Assembly (NCBI GenBank): GCA_026874595.1
Contig: CM049317.1
Span: 14,128,882 to 14,192,881 of the forward strand
DNA: 64,000 bases
From: Sipunculus nudus
Lineage: Eukaryota > Annelida > Sipuncula > Golfingiida > Sipunculidae
Direction: 5' to 3'
Within the stretch, counting starts at the first letter, position 1; the number at the start of each line of letters is the position of its first letter. The notes under the pieces were generated by a model. That model made no database searches, was not told where the DNA came from, and saw only the letters and a program-made list of their open reading frames with translations. A program made the position numbers and the translations under genes. Shown here piece by piece: positions 62,180-64,000 of this stretch.

Positions 62180-62592
62180 CATAAGACATGGGTGAATCGT
62201 TTGGAAAACAGTTATAATAGAAGTCTTATAATCGGGTTAATGTAAATCGACTTGTTACGAGTCAGTTACCTGAATATCTAATACACTGAGTGCCTAACGG
62301 CTATATCTGTTCCATGTTTTCACGCTAAACCTCCATCTCTTTAACATTGATATTTGTAACATTCTTGAGCATATGATATGAAATGTATTGATATATATAT
62401 ATATATATTTGTGGACATGTATATATCAATCGCTAGCTTTGGTCATTTATTTGTGAATAGATAAGAAATGAGACAGACACATTTTTTTTTATTTCTTTCC
62501 GCACACATAATATGTATATTAATCTATATATTAGCGAAAACATCATCGAAGAGGAAACTGCCCTGAAATCTGAAAAAGCTGATGCAAGCTAA
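52890..62592 (+). CDS. Gene 3: CTLD-CTLD-Ig type I transmembrane receptor
   Basis: Composite of exons 52890-53030 (signal peptide), possibly 55624-55681, then 55951-56163, 56674-56836, 57172-57426, 57815-57964, 58444-58494, 59267-59612, 60088-60192, 60912-61050 and 62535-62592. It encodes a signal peptide, two CTLDs, a linker, one Ig-like domain, a Ser/Thr-rich stalk, a membrane helix and a cytoplasmic tail. It would act at the cell surface, probably in recognition of glycans or proteins. Three defects are visible: a 1-nt excess in an A8 run (56674 exon), TGA at a conserved Trp (57381) and TGA in the Ig exon (59437). The Ig exon donor is also out of phase by one G. The gene is therefore a pseudogene, poorly assembled, or corrected at RNA level. 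Confidence 0.65.
55624..55681 (+). CDS. Possible linking exon (0 to 1 phase) of gene 3
   Basis: After CTTTTTCAG| a phase-0 frame reads EGNVLQLRTCHVYHCVDLY and can end at TATA|GTATAT in phase 1. That is what is needed between the signal exon and CTLD E, and it would supply the N-terminal cysteines the first CTLD lacks. The donor is weak. Confidence 0.3.
55951..56163 (+). CDS. CTLD E, exon 1 (N-terminal half)
   Basis: 213-nt exon from GTCTTAACAG| to GTTTGGA|GTAGGT, phase 1 to phase 1, open. It encodes STCPTLATFKGSDSCCQDLG, then KTAWTGVFLERQTGWSWTDG, which is the W-x-G-V ... W-x-W-x-D-G core of a CTLD, the clearest hallmark in the cluster. Confidence 0.88.
56674..56836 (+). pseudogene. CTLD E, exon 2 (C-terminal half), 1-nt excess
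   Basis: From TATTCTTGCAG| to CGTAGAG|GTAAAT. It encodes SVFEYLQGRSICIQTKQM and KKKFKGFICQRR, the closing half of a CTLD. The length of 163 nt is one more than phase 1 to phase 1 allows. An A8 run at 56689-56696 is the obvious place for an extra base. Confidence 0.75.
57172..57426 (+). pseudogene. CTLD F, exon 1 (N-terminal half), TGA at the WIGL Trp
   Basis: 255-nt exon from CGGATATTAG| to GAAAATG|GTATAT, phase 1 to phase 1. It opens GCGGCVSVGYFRHHC and continues CYVALCQDANWFSAREACAR, ELATLYNKENVSALFNL. Then TGA (57381-57383) stands exactly where the W of WIGL belongs and the same frame goes on IGLHRFEWVARAEN. Apart from this codon the exon is intact. Confidence 0.85.
57815..57964 (+). CDS. 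CTLD F, exon 2 (C-terminal half)
   Basis: 150-nt open exon from CTTTAACAG| to TACCTAT|GTAAGG, phase 1 to phase 1. It encodes KFDFYKGGYEIPLGDGHCVL and LEREKCSRHHQYL. The final conserved Cys is split over the junction: T here plus GC from the exon at 58444, which supports both splice sites. Confidence 0.88.
58026..58075 (+). repeat. Possible tRNA-derived SINE remnant
   Basis: TGGTCAAGTGGTAAAGC resembles an RNA polymerase III A box, and GAGATCGTTAC about 35 bp later is a poor B box. No cloverleaf is convincing, so this is at best a decayed SINE head in the intron after CTLD F. Confidence 0.25.
58444..58494 (+). CDS. 51-nt linker exon after CTLD F
   Basis: From CAATTTTCAG| to ACTCCAG|GTTTTG, phase 1 to phase 1. 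It completes the last CTLD cysteine and adds MNKNKALEVSTVKYTP, a hydrophilic linker to the Ig exon. Confidence 0.72.
58593..59129. mobile_element. 537-bp terminal-inverted-repeat element in the intron before the Ig exon
   Basis: The ends are TTTAAAGGGGCCAAATCACC and, read in reverse, TTTAAAGGGGCCCATCACC. No clear target duplication can be separated from the palindromic ends. Inside there is a short direct duplication of ACATGTTTTCCCGTTTGTCAAC (58865-58918) and a (TA)n tract at 59018-59068. It is non-coding. Confidence 0.65.
59267..59612 (+). pseudogene. Ig-like domain exon of gene 3, with in-frame TGA
   Basis: From TTATTTCAG|, phase 1. It encodes NCDTAYHFVVGEIGKITCKY with the B-strand Cys, EFVVFYW with the core Trp, then after TGA (59437-59439) the same frame reads EQIFYSSIRDSRISFEHTSG, EISLIFKNLREHDIGIYRIE. 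The D-x-G-x-Y corner is present, but the F-strand Cys two residues after Tyr is Ile. It is a V-type fold lacking the canonical disulphide, with an extra C-x2-C-x-C cluster (NCAKCNC). The donor GATGG|GTATAT gives phase 2; one G less would give phase 1. Confidence 0.82.
60088..60192 (+). CDS. Ser/Thr-rich stalk exon of gene 3
   Basis: 105-nt open exon from TTTGTTTCAG| to AATTTAG|GTTTGG, phase 1 to phase 1. It encodes ENDRKSLPQSTTNRSTTNLK, KSMNTIHISKNL, rich in Ser, Thr, Asn and Lys, with an N-glycosylation sequon (NRS). It is in phase with the membrane exon that follows. Confidence 0.65.
60912..61050 (+). CDS. Transmembrane exon of gene 3
   Basis: From CTTTTTTAG| to CAGAAAT|GTATGT, phase 1 to phase 2. 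GSGLKSPSINA is followed by the helix VASTVSIFVGTAFLFFCY and a strongly basic stop-transfer RIYRRIRERRYFRSKSE. A small-residue pattern (S-x3-G) could help helix packing. The orientation is type I. Confidence 0.82.
61438..62083. repeat. 182-bp near-identical inverted repeat with 281-bp spacer
   Basis: Arm one is 61438-61619 (starting AACTCTGAAGAAAAACAACA) and arm two 61901-62083. By eye they differ only by the length of a G/C homopolymer and one base. A 14-bp direct repeat GTTTTAGTTAATAT lies at 61357-61370 and 62081-62094, which could be a target duplication bounding 61371-62080. The structure sits in the last intron of gene 3. The open frame at 61488-61949 spans both arms and is not a gene. 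Confidence 0.9.
62535..62592 (+). CDS. Terminal exon of gene 3 (cytoplasmic tail)
   Basis: After TATATATTAG| the phase-2 frame continues the membrane exon without a break: ENIIEEETALKSEKADAS and TAA at 62590-62592. No ITIM, ITAM or TIR motif is present, so signalling, if any, would need a partner. Confidence 0.75.
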
Positions 62593-62654
62593 GTCAACGA
62601 GTCTCCATCGACCAGCTGTAACCTAAAATCCTGGAGATATGTTCATATCATCTG

Positions 62655-62660
62655 AATAAA
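62655..62660 (+). terminator. Polyadenylation signal AATAAA of gene 3
   Basis: Canonical hexamer 63 bp after the stop codon, giving a short 3' untranslated region. Confidence 0.6.
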
Positions 62661-64000
62661 GGACTAATGTATCTAAGCAGTAGGCTGCTGCAGCGACAGT
62701 GGGAATCTCTTTCTCTTATGAGGAAGGCAGCTGTTTATTGCAATGGAAGAATTAACGTGTAGCATTCATGTATTCTTGACTTTTATGTTTCTCTCAGCAT
62801 ATAAGGTTATAGAGCGTAATATAGTGGTGCTAGCACTTAAAATACAAAAAAAGGCTTCAATAGTTAATTAGTCATTTGGAGAATTCATTGTTCAATACAT
62901 TTAATATTTTATTCAACTTTTATATTTAATTCCAAGTGACGCTTTGTGCCGTTCTTGTGGTTATCTCTGCGTGTATTTATGTTCATGACAAACAATATTA
63001 TTATGTATTACATTGCTTAATTAAATTTTATAATGGATTCAGCATTTATTTGTTTTAATCATGATGCGAGACTGGGTAAGACAGGTTTATAATACAGCCT
63101 TTCTTAATTTACAAAAGAGAATAAATCTAAGAATTTTTACTTACCTTGTTTACCAACGTCTTAAATGCATGTATTTTTAAACATATTTACTACTTCTCTA
63201 AGGAGTGGTTGATGGACATACGCAGTATTACTCTCTATCGATATCAAGATCAGATATACAAGTAGGTATTTGGTTGGTGAGAGCAGATATAAAGTATATC
63301 GTTATCGTGGAAAATTGGGGAATTTTCAATAAAATCCCGACTGTACATCACTCATTTATAACTCATGACATGATAAATCATAAATTAACTAATTAACCCA
63401 TGTTTAGCATAAATCACTTCAGATACATTACCTTTAAATCCTGTTATATAATTTTTTTGTCAATATTATTAATTATATCAAAAGTTTTTTTTATTGAATT
63501 GCTTCACACTTAGACTCACAAGAGGTGTATGTTTCATTCTCGTAATGTTTAACATTGGTTATAATCCCAAAGAATTTTGAAAGGAATTCAAGCTGTTTGA
63601 AAAATGATAACCCTAAAATAATCACTTAAATCATATTTCTGCAAATTTCCTTCAAAAAGTACACTAACATTTTTTTTTTTGGATGAATTGACATTTACTG
63701 TGAAGCGGACCAAGATAGCTAAACCTTTGGTTATTCACTTTTCCGACCACCAGGACCTCGTATCCGTACTCTTGTCCTAGAAGAGTCACTCACTCGCCGG
63801 CAATACTCGAGTGCCCTCTCTAAGCCTCGTAGAGGACCCCTGCGTCAAATAAAACCTTCACCTTCAGTGTTTCGAGACACGAATATGGGAACAAGTATAA
63901 ATTAAAATCTCTCCACCAGCGGTCTTAGATTAACCGCTTTTATTAGTCTTGGATTCTAGCCAGTTAAATTGCGTGCTGAGCAGAGTTTGATAAGATTATT
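62661..64000. other. No gene recognised
   Basis: AT-rich non-coding DNA to the right edge. The last 300 bp are somewhat GC-richer without a coding pattern. Confidence 0.4.

Noticed and set aside
1-64000. CRISPR array, bacterial operon or riboswitch
   Set aside because: No regularly spaced repeats with unique spacers and no prokaryotic gene arrangement; the DNA is eukaryotic.

Overview
This window is animal nuclear DNA: AT-rich, intron-split, with no operon structure and dense in decayed transposons. A FLYWCH/MULE transposase, Ty3/gypsy and LINE relics, hAT-type elements, many long (TA)n tracts and a family of C-type-lectin receptor exons together suggest an aquatic invertebrate, most likely a lophotrochozoan such as a mollusc. 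The species cannot be fixed from sequence alone.

Layout. 0-1.5 kb: minus-strand PHD-FLYWCH-MULE transposase pseudogene running off the left edge. 1.5-10.6 kb: no gene; small non-autonomous elements, including a 424-bp hAT-type MITE with near-matching 8-bp target duplications and a 107-bp foldback MITE with a perfect 9-bp duplication (MULE-like). 10,605-20,786: a complete but dead minus-strand Ty3/gypsy element with two LTRs of unequal length, a perfect 5-bp duplication (TCTTC), polypurine tract and candidate primer-binding site. Its gag is interrupted by a 1,734-bp hAT-type element that carries three 279-bp tandem repeats, a (CGG)n tract, a (TA)n tract and a 75-bp near-perfect hairpin. 20.8-32.5 kb: no host gene recognised; a degenerate retroviral-type protease fragment and a LINE reverse-transcriptase relic.

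32.5-62.6 kb is the biologically interesting part: plus-strand exons of what I read as three tandem paralogues of a membrane receptor family, each with two C-type lectin-like domains (CTLDs), each CTLD split by one phase-1 intron. Gene 1 (32,575 to about 43,334): CTLD A, CTLD B, two duplicated 81-nt stalk exons, a probable transmembrane exon and a short basic tail. Gene 2 (49,835-51,462): CTLD D and CTLD C, with no membrane part found. Gene 3 (52,890-62,592): signal-peptide exon, CTLD E, CTLD F, a 51-nt linker exon, one Ig-like domain, a Ser/Thr-rich stalk, a transmembrane exon and a Glu/Lys-rich cytoplasmic tail, followed by AATAAA. The second CTLD of every gene opens with a Cys-x2-Cys pair, which supports duplication of a two-CTLD unit. 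Several exons carry in-frame stops (two of them TGA exactly at conserved CTLD Trp positions) or 1-nt indels, so each copy is a pseudogene, an unreliable assembly, or something less usual. Between the genes lie a LINE ORF1/5' region (45.4-47.2 kb), an RT relic (49.25 kb) and MITEs. A 182-bp inverted repeat sits in the last intron of gene 3. After 62.7 kb nothing is recognised.
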